64,000 nt of DNA from Scleromatobacter humisilvae (GTDB taxonomy: Bacteria; Pseudomonadota; Gammaproteobacteria; Burkholderiales; Burkholderiaceae_C), in NCBI RefSeq assembly GCF_023231945.1, contig NZ_JAJLJH010000015.1, positions 29,985 through 93,984 of the forward strand, read 5' to 3'. The notes under the pieces are model-generated. The model was given only the letters and a program-made list of their open reading frames with translations, was not told the origin of the DNA and made no database searches. The translations under genes and the position numbers were made by a program. Of this stretch, positions 9,838 through 17,454 are shown piece after piece; position 1 is the first letter of the stretch, and the number at the start of each line of letters is the position of its first letter.

Positions 9838-9859
9838 CGGGCCCATGAGGGCCCGTTTT
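9838..9859 (+). terminator. Terminator after the PEP-CTERM gene
   Basis: Stem CGGGCCC / GGGCCCG with a four-base loop followed by TTTT, 56 bases after the stop. An A-rich run on its left side means it could also act on the minus strand for the 215-residue gene that ends at 9974. Confidence 0.75.
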
Positions 9860-9973
9860 GCTTGCTTCCCGGGGAAGGCGGAAGCCGTCGCCGCCGAGCT
9901 TGCCATGGTCTCGTTCACACAGAACGGCCAAGGAACACGTTTTTTGTGCCGATGAGGCCCTTGAAGCCGGCGT

Positions 9974-10621
9974 TCAGCCCAGCAGGCCGGCGCGCAGCCG
10001 ACCCAGCGACGATCCGCCGTTGAGTGCGGCCAGGCAACTGGCCGCGACGTCGTCGGCTGGTGCGCCCGCTTCCCACGCATCGGCCAGCGCCAGCACGCCC
10101 TGGCGCGCGCTGCGCGACCAGGAGCCGCCGAGCGGATCCTGGGCATCGGCGCGCAGCTTCGCGCAGTAGAGCGCCCGCGCATCCGCGCTGGCGCCGACCA
10201 GGCGCAGCAGCGGTTGCAGCGCCGCGTCGAACGCATTGGCGGGCAGCGGCTCGCGCCCGCTGGGCTGCGCATGCCAGGCGCACAGGTATTCGACCGGGCC
10301 CAGGCTGCGGCCGTGGCCGAAGGCGGCGCCGGCGTCGCCACCGCCTTGCAGCGCGGTGCCCCAGGCCGCGAGCCGTCCGCTGGGCAGGCGTCCGCTGCGC
10401 AAGGCCTGGACGAGCGCGTCGGCGACCAGCGCCTGCACCGCCGGCTCGCCCTGGCGTTCGATGTGGCACAGCAGGTTGACGAAGGCCGGATAAAGCGCGT
10501 CGCCCAGGCCGGCGCAGACCGTCTCCATCAGCGCGGTGCGCCCCTGCGCGTCGGGCAACGCGTCCAGGCCGTCGACCAGCGCCTGCGCGGCCGCGAGCCA
10601 GTCGGGCTGCGGCTTGAGCAT
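9974..10621 (-). CDS. Unknown protein at the end of the type III secretion cluster
   Basis: 215 residues, no signal or membrane helix, rich in Ala and Leu, probably all-helical (DWLAAAQALVDGLDALPDAQ; AVQALVADALVQALRSG). I recognise no family. It starts nine bases downstream of the 72-residue gene and is read in the same direction as sctRST, so it probably belongs to that transcript group. Chaperones and regulators of type III systems are often small helical proteins in such positions, but nothing in the sequence proves this. A terminator lies beyond its 3' end. Confidence 0.7.
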   Translation of the reverse strand: MLKPQPDWLAAAQALVDGLDALPDAQGRTALMETVCAGLGDALYPAFVNLLCHIERQGEPAVQALVADALVQALRSGRLPSGRLAAWGTALQGGGDAGAAFGHGRSLGPVEYLCAWHAQPSGREPLPANAFDAALQPLLRLVGASADARALYCAKLRADAQDPLGGSWSRSARQGVLALADAWEAGAPADDVAASCLAALNGGSSLGRLRAGLLG

Positions 10622-10630
10622 GGCGCGCCC

Positions 10631-10849
10631 TTACGCGGTCAGGTGCTGGAGCACCCGCTGCGCCAGCGTGCCGATGTCGGCCGTGTCCGGCAGGCCGGCC
10701 GACAGCGCGATCCGTACGCCGCCGGCGTCGCCCTGGAACCAGGCAGTCGCGTCCTGCGTGCTCTCGAAGGACCCGGTCGCGGCAGGCCCGCCCGCGTTGA
10801 GCGAGACGCCGAAGGCGAGGTGGGCGAGCGAAGAGGTGTTGATGTCCAT
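10631..10849 (-). CDS. Small unknown protein linked to the type III secretion cluster
   Basis: 72 residues starting MDINTSSLAHLAFGVSLNAG and ending LAQRVLQHLTA. No signal or membrane segment, and no family recognised. Its ATG follows AGGTTC. A near-perfect copy of the CTGGGA-N4-TCCCAG palindrome lies 49-64 bases upstream, the same arrangement as before sctR. That suggests it is made together with the secretion system. A secreted protein or chaperone is possible; this is inference. Confidence 0.65.
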   Translation of the reverse strand: MDINTSSLAHLAFGVSLNAGGPAATGSFESTQDATAWFQGDAGGVRIALSAGLPDTADIGTLAQRVLQHLTA

Positions 10850-10897
10850 GATGAACCTGCGTGACGCCACTCTAGCGAGGCCGGCGCGCGCTGCCCA

Positions 10898-10913
10898 CTG
10901 GCATCGTTCCCAG
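10898..10913. promoter_or_regulatory. Palindrome, CTGGCA-N4-TCCCAG copy
   Basis: One of the island's inverted repeats, with one mismatch from CTGGGA-N4-TCCCAG. It lies between the sctT stop and the 72-residue gene, 49-64 bases before that start. Shared bases with the sctR copy extend further (CGTTCCCAGGGG). A regulator site is inferred from position and repetition. Confidence 0.5.
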
Positions 10914-10917
10914 GGGG

Positions 10918-11712
10918 TCAGCGCAGCATTGCCTTCAGGCTGCGCAGCACGATGGGCGGACGCGAGGCGATGTCGTCGACCAGCAGCTGTGCGAAGGTCG
11001 ACAGCAACAGGATCAGCAGCGCCTGCGACGCGAGCACCTTGATCGAGCTGGACAGCGCGAACACGTTGAGCTGCTGCGCATAGCGGTTGATCAGCCCGAA
11101 GGCGGCCTCGACGATGTAGAGCACCACCAGCGCGGGCGCGCTGATCAGCAGGCCCAGCGTGGCGACGCGTCCGAACTCGGCTTCGATCAGCGTCATCCCG
11201 CCCGACTTGAGCGGAGGCAGGGTCGCGCCGACCGGCCACAGCGCGTAGCTTTGCAGCATCAGGCCCACGAGCAGCAGGAAGCCGCCCGAGGACATGAACA
11301 GCATGCTGGCCAGCCGCGACAGCAAGGCCGCCGTCAGCGGCGTCTGGTGGCCGGAGAGCGGGTCCATCACCTGCGCCATCGACGCGCCGGTCTTCATGTC
11401 GATGATCTGCCCCGCGACATCGAACGCCCACAGCACCGCGCCGAACAGCACGCCGATCACCGCACCGATGAAGACTTCCTTGCCGAACAGGCGCAGCCAG
11501 TCGACCGAATGGAAGTGGGCGACGTCCACGGCGGGCTGCAGCGCCACCGACAGCGCGGCCAGCGCGAGGAAGACCGCGTTGCGCACCAGCGCGGGCATGG
11601 TGTCCTGCGTGAACAGCGGCAGCAGCAGGAACGCGACGGCGATGCGCGTGGCCGACAGCGCCAGGACGAGGACCTGCGACGACCAGAGGTCGACGTGCTC
11701 GAGCGCCTCCAT
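10918..11712 (-). CDS. sctT: Type III secretion export apparatus protein SctT
   Basis: 264 residues of the SctT/FliR family, one of the inner-membrane proteins that form the export gate with SctR and SctS. Several hydrophobic helices are visible (VLVLALSATRIAVAFLLLPL; FIGAVIGVLFGAVLWAFDVAG; LLSRLASMLFMSSGGFLLLVGL; LISAPALVVLYIVEAAFGLI). The conserved segment GQIIDMKTGASMAQVMDP is present, as is AQQLNVFALSSSIK typical of the injectisome branch. It is the third gene of sctR-S-T, read minus. Length is normal. Confidence 0.95.
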   Translation of the reverse strand: MEALEHVDLWSSQVLVLALSATRIAVAFLLLPLFTQDTMPALVRNAVFLALAALSVALQPAVDVAHFHSVDWLRLFGKEVFIGAVIGVLFGAVLWAFDVAGQIIDMKTGASMAQVMDPLSGHQTPLTAALLSRLASMLFMSSGGFLLLVGLMLQSYALWPVGATLPPLKSGGMTLIEAEFGRVATLGLLISAPALVVLYIVEAAFGLINRYAQQLNVFALSSSIKVLASQALLILLLSTFAQLLVDDIASRPPIVLRSLKAMLR

Positions 11713-11727
11713 CTCAATGCGGCCGCA

Positions 11728-11994
11728 CTAATGCACCATCCCTGCGAAGCCGGAGAACACGCGGTCGGCGAACTGGTAGAGGCCGCCGCCCAGCATCGAG
11801 GCCGTCACGAAGATGGTGACCACGATCGCGAAGAACTTGAGCGCGTATTGCAGCGTCTGCTCCTGGATCTGCGTGGCCGCCTGCAGCACCGCCACGACGA
11901 GGCCCACCACCGCCGCCACGATGATGGGCGGCGCCGACAGCAGCATCACGTACCACAGCGCCTGCTGCGTGAGTTGGAGGGCCTGGCTGTTCAT
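11728..11994 (-). CDS. sctS: Type III secretion export apparatus protein SctS
   Basis: 88 residues of the SctS/FliQ family: two membrane helices (ALWYVMLLSAPPIIVAAVVGLVVAVLQ and FFAIVVTIFVTASMLGGGLYQF) joined by the conserved loop ATQIQEQTLQYALK. It forms the export gate with SctR and SctT. ATG at 11994 is chosen over an upstream in-frame codon because the protein then begins MNSQALQLTQQALW, as in the family. It starts four bases after the sctR stop and lies 15 bases before sctT. Confidence 0.95.
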   Translation of the reverse strand: MNSQALQLTQQALWYVMLLSAPPIIVAAVVGLVVAVLQAATQIQEQTLQYALKFFAIVVTIFVTASMLGGGLYQFADRVFSGFAGMVH

Positions 11995-11998
11995 CGCG

Positions 11999-12652
11999 TC
12001 AGTGGTAGGTGAGCACCAGGCCGTGCGCGAGCTTGACCCAGCCATCGACGAGCACGAACAGCAGCAGCTTGAACGGCATCGACACCGTCGTCGGCGACAG
12101 CATCATCATGCCCATCGCCATCAGGATGTTGGAGATGACGAGATCGATCACCAGGAAGGGCAGGAAGATCAGGAAGCCGATCTGGAACGCGGCCGACAGC
12201 TCGCTGACGGTGAAGGACGGCACGACGACGAGGAAGTCGCGATCGCTCAGCTGCGCCGCGCGCTCGGGCGGCAGCGACTTCTGCGCGGTCTTGAGGAAGA
12301 ACGCGCGCTCGCGCGGCGGCGCATGCTTGACGAGGAAGTCGCGCAGCGGCTCCTTGGCGGTGTCGGCCGCGGCCAGCATCGTCTTGGTGTTGCCGGCGAT
12401 GTTGTCGAAGCCCTGCAGGCGGTCCGACATCGACTGCACCACCGGGAACATGATGTAGAGGCTCAGCACGAGCGCGAGGCCGTTGAGAACGACGTTGGGC
12501 GGCGACTGCTGCAACCCGAGCGCGTTGCGCAGCAGGCTCAGCACGACGACGATCTTCGTGAACGACGTGACCATCACGGCGACGAACGGCGCCAGTGCCA
12601 GCAGCACGACGGTCATCAGTGCCGAGGACGGCGAGAACTGGGTCAGGTCCAT
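11999..12652 (-). CDS. sctR: Type III secretion export apparatus protein SctR
   Basis: 217 residues of the SctR/FliP family, core of the export gate. Features are the N-terminal helix and VTSFTKIVVVLSLLRNALGLQQSPPNVVLNGLAL, the periplasmic loop, VVVPSFTVSELSAAFQIGFLIFLPFLVIDLVISNILMAMGMMMLSP and the C-terminal VDGWVKLAHGLVLTY. Length matches the family. In most injectisome operons sctQ is directly upstream; here 7.5 kb of accessory genes separates them. A perfect CTGGGA-N4-TCCCAG palindrome lies 80-95 bases upstream, so sctRST probably has its own promoter. Confidence 0.96.
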   Translation of the reverse strand: MDLTQFSPSSALMTVVLLALAPFVAVMVTSFTKIVVVLSLLRNALGLQQSPPNVVLNGLALVLSLYIMFPVVQSMSDRLQGFDNIAGNTKTMLAAADTAKEPLRDFLVKHAPPRERAFFLKTAQKSLPPERAAQLSDRDFLVVVPSFTVSELSAAFQIGFLIFLPFLVIDLVISNILMAMGMMMLSPTTVSMPFKLLLFVLVDGWVKLAHGLVLTYH

Positions 12653-12731
12653 CGATCGGGACGCGCGCCGGCGCCCTCTCCTCGGTTGCGGGTTCGGCCC
12701 GCAGTGTCGGCCAGCGCTGGCGATGTCACCA

Positions 12732-12747
12732 GCTGGGAGCGTTCCCA
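12732..12747. promoter_or_regulatory. Palindrome CTGGGA-N4-TCCCAG before sctR
   Basis: Perfect 6-bp half sites with a four-base spacer, 80-95 bases upstream of the sctR start. The flank ACCAGCTGGGA also occurs in the site before the DUF1521 gene at 20125-20135 apart from its outermost base context. Probably a regulator binding site. Confidence 0.55.
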
Positions 12748-12841
12748 GGGGTGGTGGGCGTCGCGGCCTCGACGGCGCTGCCGCCGAGCGCGATGCACAG
12801 TCCGCCGAGCGCCACGCGCAGGCGCGTTCGGGTCGCGGGTC

Positions 12842-13252
12842 TCACGGCGCGATCCATTGCATGAACGAGCAGATCGTGACCGGCGCACCGCGGGCCTTCA
12901 GCAAGGTACGCTGCGGCGCTGCGAGGCCGAGGTCCTGCACGCCACCCTGGGCGTCGACCACGCGGATCTCCGCGCAGAATGCCAACAAGGATCGGACGGC
13001 GCGTGCCGGCCAAGGATGTCAGCGAGAACGAGGCCAGCGGCCGCAGGCTCTCGCTGTCGAAGACAGTCGGCGTTGCCCCGGTCGTCGGTGCGCAGCAGCG
13101 TCCGTGTGGAGACCCGGCTCGCCGACCAGACGTCGACGTTGGTGTGCTGCGCGAATCGTCCGACGAATGCCCGCCAGCAGCCAGCCGTCCTGCGGCGCCT
13201 GGGCGGGGATGGCCGCGATGGAGGCCCACAGCAGTGCCCCTTGCGCCAAGCG
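12842..13252 (-). pseudogene. Degenerate third copy of the propeller-type exported protein
   Basis: Homologous pieces of the two neighbouring genes appear here in changing frames. First is a signal-like start (LNRLAQGALLWASIAAIPAQ). Next is DVWSASRVSTRTLLRTDDRG, matching DAWTATTSTRELVRVSSRG. After a frame change comes FDSESLRPLASFSLTSLAG, matching LDRDSLQRHAGFSLADLPG. Last is a C-terminal end (APVTICSFMQWIAP then stop), matching APVISCETVQWLAP. The middle of the protein is missing. This reads as a tandem-duplicated gene that has lost most of its length and its frame. The left boundary is the shared stop at 12842; the right is approximate. Confidence 0.7.
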
Positions 13253-13254
13253 GT

Positions 13255-14319
13255 TCAAGGCGCCAGCCACTGCACCGTTTCGCACGAGATGACGGGTGCA
13301 TTGCCGGCGCGCAGCACGATGTCCGGCGGATCGTTGGCGCCGTCGATGGCGCGAGTGGCACTGTCCACCGGCAGGACCATGACCTTCGTGCAGGGGCTCA
13401 CGGAGGTCAGGGCGCCATAGGGAACGGCGTCCCGCTGCGTGAAGATCAGCGAGCGCCCGTCGGCGGACCAGCTCGGGCTTCCGTGTCCCATGCTGATGGC
13501 CTGGCTCAGGACGCGGTCGGACGGCCGGCTCAATGGCCGCAGGCCGGAGCCGTCGAGCGCCGAGACGAACAGCAGGTTGTACGGACTCACGCCGCCCTTT
13601 CCGTTTCTGAGGTCGGCCGCGAGCGTCATCGCCATGCGCGTTCCGTCCGGGCTGACCGCGATGCTGGCCATCCCGGTGCCGACGTTGCGCGGCAACTGCA
13701 GCGGCAAGTGCAGCACCTTGTCCGATCCGATCTCCCGGACGACGATGTTGTTGCCGGCCAGGTAGACGTAGCGGCGGGAATCCGGCAGCCAGTCGATCGC
13801 GTACCGATTGCGCATCACGTCGTAACGGAACGGCGAGCCGTTCTGGACGATGTGGCCCTGGCGGTCGAACACCACGATCTCGGGTTGGTCCTGGCGCGAA
13901 CTCGCCTTCCAGTACGCCAGCAGGTATCGACCGTCGGGCGACACGCGCACTGCGCCGAAGATCTCCGGCGCGTGCGTTCCGGGGAGGTCGGCCAGCGAGA
14001 AGCCGGCATGTCTCTGCAAGCTGTCGCGATCCAGGAAGTCGACGGCGCCGCGGCTGCTGACGCGCACGAGCTCTCGCGTCGACGTGGTGGCCGTCCAGGC
14101 GTCCCATCCGCGACCATGCGACGTCGTGGCGCTGTACGGCAGCAGCTTGGTGGCGCCGTTGCGCAGGTCGACGATGGCCCAGTCGTTGTTGTACTGGTGC
14201 GCGACGCCCAGCAGCACGGCGCCGTTGCCTGGCGGCTGGCCTGCGACAGCGGACGCGGCCACGACGCAGATCGCAAGGCCGGCGTGCCGCTGAAGTCGAG
14301 TTGGTATCCGGATTCCCAA
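13255..14319 (-). CDS. Exported TolB/WD40-like propeller protein, copy 2
   Basis: 354 residues if the TTG at 14319 is used; no ATG is available near the signal, and GAGGAA lies five bases ahead of this TTG. Residues about 12-29 (AGLAICVVAASAVAGQ) look like a signal peptide. The body carries repeated propeller-blade motifs of the TolB/WD40-like kind: VSPDGRYLLAYWKA, IDWLPDSRRYVYLAG, IAVSPDGTRMAMTL, HGSPSWSADGRSLIFTQ. It is a paralogue of the next gene upstream and of the pseudogene downstream. Location between a type III secreted-protein module and sctRST suggests a linked role, but it has no type III signature of its own. Confidence 0.8.
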   Translation of the reverse strand: MGIRIPTRLQRHAGLAICVVAASAVAGQPPGNGAVLLGVAHQYNNDWAIVDLRNGATKLLPYSATTSHGRGWDAWTATTSTRELVRVSSRGAVDFLDRDSLQRHAGFSLADLPGTHAPEIFGAVRVSPDGRYLLAYWKASSRQDQPEIVVFDRQGHIVQNGSPFRYDVMRNRYAIDWLPDSRRYVYLAGNNIVVREIGSDKVLHLPLQLPRNVGTGMASIAVSPDGTRMAMTLAADLRNGKGGVSPYNLLFVSALDGSGLRPLSRPSDRVLSQAISMGHGSPSWSADGRSLIFTQRDAVPYGALTSVSPCTKVMVLPVDSATRAIDGANDPPDIVLRAGNAPVISCETVQWLAP

Positions 14320-14360
14320 GCTGTTCCTCGTCGAAGTTGGCCTCGACTGGCGTCGACCCG

Positions 14361-15578
14361 TCAAGGTTTTGCGATCCAGGACATGTTCGCATAACAGTAG
14401 CGGACTTCGGCACTGGTGCCGACGCGTGGGTTCGATCGCACGAATTGCTCGCTGTCCGGATCGGAGAGATCGTCGATCGCCACGGCCTGGCTTGCGGACG
14501 GCAGCACGACGACCTCCGGGCAACCGGGTGCAGTGAAGCCGAATGAAGCGCCCGGGAAGGCGATCGAGAACGCGATGAATCGTCCGTCCGGCGACCAGCG
14601 CGGCGTCGAATGGCCGACCGCACCGTCGTCGGCCTGTGCCCGCTGGCCGAGCGTCGTGAGTTGCCGGAAGGTGGTCATGGCGCTGTCCGAGATGAACAGC
14701 AGCCCGCGTCCCACCTGGTCTCCTTGGGCGTCCTGCAGGTTGACACCCAGCTTGAGCGCAAAACTCCCGCCGTCGGGACTGACGCTCAATTCCGATCCAC
14801 GGCTCCCGACGCCCGCGGGCAGGCTGACGGTCTTCGTCTGCGCGACCGTCTGGCCGACCGTCGCCGTGACGAGCGTGCTGTCGGCGAGGAAGACATATTG
14901 GCCATCGGGCAGCCAGTCGAAGGCATGCCAGTAGGACTGCACGTCGTAGTCCACGGGCGAGCCTTGCTGGACGACGTTGCCCTGCCGATCGAACACGGCG
15001 AGCACGGCGTCGGACTGGTGGTAGTCCGCTTTCCAGTACGCCAGGACGTATCGGGCGTCCGGCGACACCTTGACCTCGCTCCAGAACGAGGGGAGGTTCG
15101 TGTCTGGAATCCCCGCCAGGGAGAAGCCGCCCGTGTGCTCGAGCGTCTTGCGATCGAAGAAATCGACATCTCCCACCCAGTCGACGCGCACGAGGTCCGA
15201 CGTCGTGCCGGCCGAAGCGTTGGCGGTCCAGGAGTCGGGTTGCGCGTTCGTGGACAGGGAGTGTGCGCTGCGAGGCAACGAACCCAGCGTGTCGCCCGAA
15301 AGATCCAGTTCGGCCTCGTCGTAGGTGGACCCGCCCGGAAACGGATTTCCGATCAGGATGCCCTGCAGATCGGCGGCACCGCCACCGCCGGGCCCCGTTC
15401 CGGTACCGGTACCGGTACCCGTTCCCGTTCCCGTTCCCGTTCCCGTTCCCGTTCCCGTTCCGCTTTGTGGGGCGGCAGTGTCGGAGCCGCCGCCACCGCA
15501 GGCCGCCAGCGCGAGCGTCAGCAGCAATGGAGCCAGTGCGGCCCTGGGTCGGTGGTGTTCGAAAGGCGCAATCATCAT
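14361..15578 (-). CDS. Lipoprotein with TolB/WD40-like propeller and Gly-Thr repeat, copy 1
   Basis: 405 residues. The N-terminus ends in LLLTLALAACGGGGSD, a lipobox, so it should be lipid-anchored. A tract of about 11 Gly-Thr pairs and then a Gly run follow, forming a flexible linker. The rest has propeller-like blades: VSPDARYVLAYWKAD, FDWLPDGQYVFLAD, LSVSPDGGSFALKL, HSTPRWSPDGRFIAFS. It is a paralogue of the gene at 13255-14319. It lies 90 bases downstream of the EspA-like gene on the same strand, so transcription from the palindrome promoter region could reach it. The function is unknown. Confidence 0.85.
   Translation of the reverse strand: MMIAPFEHHRPRAALAPLLLTLALAACGGGGSDTAAPQSGTGTGTGTGTGTGTGTGTGTGTGPGGGGAADLQGILIGNPFPGGSTYDEAELDLSGDTLGSLPRSAHSLSTNAQPDSWTANASAGTTSDLVRVDWVGDVDFFDRKTLEHTGGFSLAGIPDTNLPSFWSEVKVSPDARYVLAYWKADYHQSDAVLAVFDRQGNVVQQGSPVDYDVQSYWHAFDWLPDGQYVFLADSTLVTATVGQTVAQTKTVSLPAGVGSRGSELSVSPDGGSFALKLGVNLQDAQGDQVGRGLLFISDSAMTTFRQLTTLGQRAQADDGAVGHSTPRWSPDGRFIAFSIAFPGASFGFTAPGCPEVVVLPSASQAVAIDDLSDPDSEQFVRSNPRVGTSAEVRYCYANMSWIAKP
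15395..15460. repeat. Hexanucleotide microsatellite inside the lipoprotein gene
   Basis: Eleven tandem six-base units: one CCGTTC, three CGGTAC, then seven CCGTTC. On the coding strand each unit reads Gly-Thr. Slipped-strand gain or loss of units would change the linker by two residues at a time without a frameshift, so linker length may vary between strains. Confidence 0.9.
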
Positions 15579-15668
15579 GTCGTTCTCACAATGAAAATTG
15601 GCAAGACGCCCGCTGGGCGCTTGCCGGAGAGGGCGCCTCGCGGTGCCCTGTGGTCTGAACGGAGCCGG

Positions 15669-16394
15669 TCAGTTCTTGCGAGCCATGCCGGACAGCGCGT
15701 CTCCCAGGCTCTTGATCGCCGTGGTGAAGGTGTTCTGCAGGATGCTGTATTGCTGGCTCAGGGCCTGGAAGTCGGCCATGTCCTTGTTGAAGGCCTTCGC
15801 ATCGCCGTTGTTGGAGTTGGTGCCGACGGCAGCGTTGGAGCCGCCCGCGCCGCCCGCAGCGGCGCCGGTCGACGTGCCCTGGGTGCTCGGCGTCTGCACT
15901 TCGCTGGACATCTTGTTCGACAGCGACACCAGGTCCGAGGCCTGCTGACCGAGCACTTCGCCCATCGCCGCAGCGATCGCCTCGAGCCAGCCGCCGCTCT
16001 TGCCGCTCTGGCCTTCCGCCTTGTGGTGTTGAAGCGCGGAGCCCACGATGAAGCTGCCGAGCTGGTTCTGCAGGTCCTGCATCTGCGCGCCGTATTGATC
16101 CTGCGTCTGTTGCTGGATGTCGGCGGGCACGCTCGAATCGGTGTTCTGCGCGGTCTGCGCGGCGGTCTGGTCGTTGACCATGTTGGCCACGTAGGAAGGC
16201 ATGCCTTGCTGTTGCAGCTGGGACGTGGCCTGGCTCATCGCGCCCTGGATGGCTTGCTGGAGCATGTTGCCCAAGGCCTGGCCGACCATCGCGCCGATCG
16301 GGCCGAACTCGGCGCCGCCGATGATGCCGCCGATGTCGCCCAGCAGGCTGCCACCGCCGCTGCCACCCATAACGCTGCTCAATGCTCCGGACAT
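15669..16394 (-). CDS. Candidate type III secreted filament/harpin-like protein
   Basis: 241 residues, no cysteine, rich in Gly, Gln, Ser and Ala. Residues 1-50 hold a Gly-rich hydrophobic stretch (SLLGDIGGIIGGAEFGPIGAMVG); a Gln-rich region and a Gly/Ala/Ser linker follow. The final helix (DFQALSQQYSILQNTFTTAIK, then SLGDALSGMARKN) resembles the C-terminal coiled coil of EspA/SseB-type extracellular filament proteins. The needle candidate SctF in this island ends similarly (ALDTMARKQ). Composition also fits a harpin. AGGAGA precedes the ATG. Palindromes shared with sctR and the DUF1521 gene lie 221-290 bases upstream. Export by the type III system is likely; the subtype is a guess. Confidence 0.6.
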   Translation of the reverse strand: MSGALSSVMGGSGGGSLLGDIGGIIGGAEFGPIGAMVGQALGNMLQQAIQGAMSQATSQLQQQGMPSYVANMVNDQTAAQTAQNTDSSVPADIQQQTQDQYGAQMQDLQNQLGSFIVGSALQHHKAEGQSGKSGGWLEAIAAAMGEVLGQQASDLVSLSNKMSSEVQTPSTQGTSTGAAAGGAGGSNAAVGTNSNNGDAKAFNKDMADFQALSQQYSILQNTFTTAIKSLGDALSGMARKN

Positions 16395-16614
16395 TTCGAT
16401 CTCCTGGTTTGACGTCGTCGCGACGTCGGTTTCGATGACTGTTTCAGCGGCGCGCTCCAGGTTCCTCCCTGTCGCCTCGGTTGCGGGATCGCGTTGCCGC
16501 ATCCCGATCCGACACCACCCTTGCTTGCCGCCTGGCCGACCTGCTGCGTCGCAGCTGGGTTCGGTTCGTTCGACGGAATGGATTGAACGCCTTGTGCCCG
16601 CCTTTCGTAAGCTG

Positions 16615-16640
16615 GGTCGGTTCCCAGGTGGGAATCGACC
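16615..16640. promoter_or_regulatory. 26-base inverted repeat, shared with the DUF1521 promoter
   Basis: Left arm GGTCGGTTCCCAG, right arm GTGGGAATCGACC; 11 of 13 positions pair. With its flanks (GTAAGCTG before, TA after) it matches the site at 20117-20142 over about 36 bases with two differences. Such conservation in non-coding DNA points to a binding site. Confidence 0.6.
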
Positions 16641-16668
16641 TAGCGGCACTGGCGCTCGGGGCGAGGGG

Positions 16669-16684
16669 CTGGGAAGGCTCCCAG
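16669..16684. promoter_or_regulatory. Palindrome CTGGGA-AGGC-TCCCAG
   Basis: Perfect six-base arms with a four-base spacer, the same form as the copy before sctR. It lies 28 bases beyond the 26-base palindrome, so the EspA-like promoter region has two sites. Confidence 0.5.
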
Positions 16685-16810
16685 CTCGCGAGTCGACTGC
16701 CGCGCTTCCCGCCGGGCATGCCGCATGCATACCCCTATGTGTATCGCGCGGCAACTCGCCGGCGGCTGCTGTTCCAGTCGTCGTGCGGCGGGTGGGCCTG
16801 CCCGGCGCGC

Positions 16811-17452
16811 CTACGAGCCGGACGCCGCGCTCGCGGCCCGCGGCGCCTGGCACTTCGCGGGCAGCGCCGCCGGTCGCAGGATCGTCTTCGAGTCGTAGTC
16901 GAGCGCCTGCAACTGCGACGTCCTGTCGTCGAAGACGAAGCCCAGTCCCCAGGCCTCGGCGCCGAAGATGCTGACCGAGTCCGGCACCTTGCGCGACGCC
17001 CGCACGAACACGATGTTGCCCGCTCGATAGACGTGCCCGGGGATCGACGGCCCGCCATTCTCCGACTGCATCGTCGCCGAGCCGTCCGCCGAGAAGTCGA
17101 CGTCCCAGGGCGCCTCGCCCGCGGTCGCGGCGGAACGCTGCACGGGCCAGCAGGACGTGACCTTCCTGAAGTCGCTGGCTCCGGCAAGCAGTTTGCGCGG
17201 GATCCAGCCTTCGTGATCCGCCCCGTCGCTGCGCCAGTGCACGCGGACCCAGGCGTCGCGCGTCACGACTGGAGCCGCATCGTCCACCAGCGTGCCGATG
17301 GGAACGACCGCGGGATCGACGGACGAGTCCTCGGCCGGGGTCGCATGCAATCGAAGCGGCGCCGTCGCGTAGTAGCTGGCCGCGCCGGCACGAGTCGCGA
17401 CCAGCGTCGCGGCGAGGGCTGCAAGGCTTGCGACGATGTCTCGACGATGCAT
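16811..17452 (-). CDS. Secreted SH3-like domain protein
   Basis: 213 residues beginning MHRRDIVASLAALAATLVATRAGA, a Tat- or Sec-type signal. Residues about 28-95 resemble a bacterial SH3 domain (PLRLHATPAEDSSVDPAVVPIG; TRDAWVRVHWRSDGADHEGWIP). The remaining part has strand-like segments and paired cysteines (TSCWPV and AKCQAP) that could bond in the periplasm. It starts two bases after the stop of the M15-like peptidase gene, so the two are cotranscribed. SH3-like domains often bind cell walls, which fits a peptidoglycan role with its neighbour. The family is unnamed to me. Confidence 0.7.
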   Translation of the reverse strand: MHRRDIVASLAALAATLVATRAGAASYYATAPLRLHATPAEDSSVDPAVVPIGTLVDDAAPVVTRDAWVRVHWRSDGADHEGWIPRKLLAGASDFRKVTSCWPVQRSAATAGEAPWDVDFSADGSATMQSENGGPSIPGHVYRAGNIVFVRASRKVPDSVSIFGAEAWGLGFVFDDRTSQLQALDYDSKTILRPAALPAKCQAPRAASAASGS

Positions 17453-17454
17453 GG

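Larger units (their letters stand above)
16395..16810. promoter_or_regulatory. 416-base intergenic region with two palindromes
   Basis: It separates the SH3-like gene (ending 16811) from the EspA-like gene (start 16394), both on the minus strand. It holds no convincing gene. It carries a 26-base palindrome at 16615-16640 and a perfect CTGGGA-N4-TCCCAG at 16669-16684, so it is the likely promoter/control region of the EspA-like unit. Confidence 0.6.
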
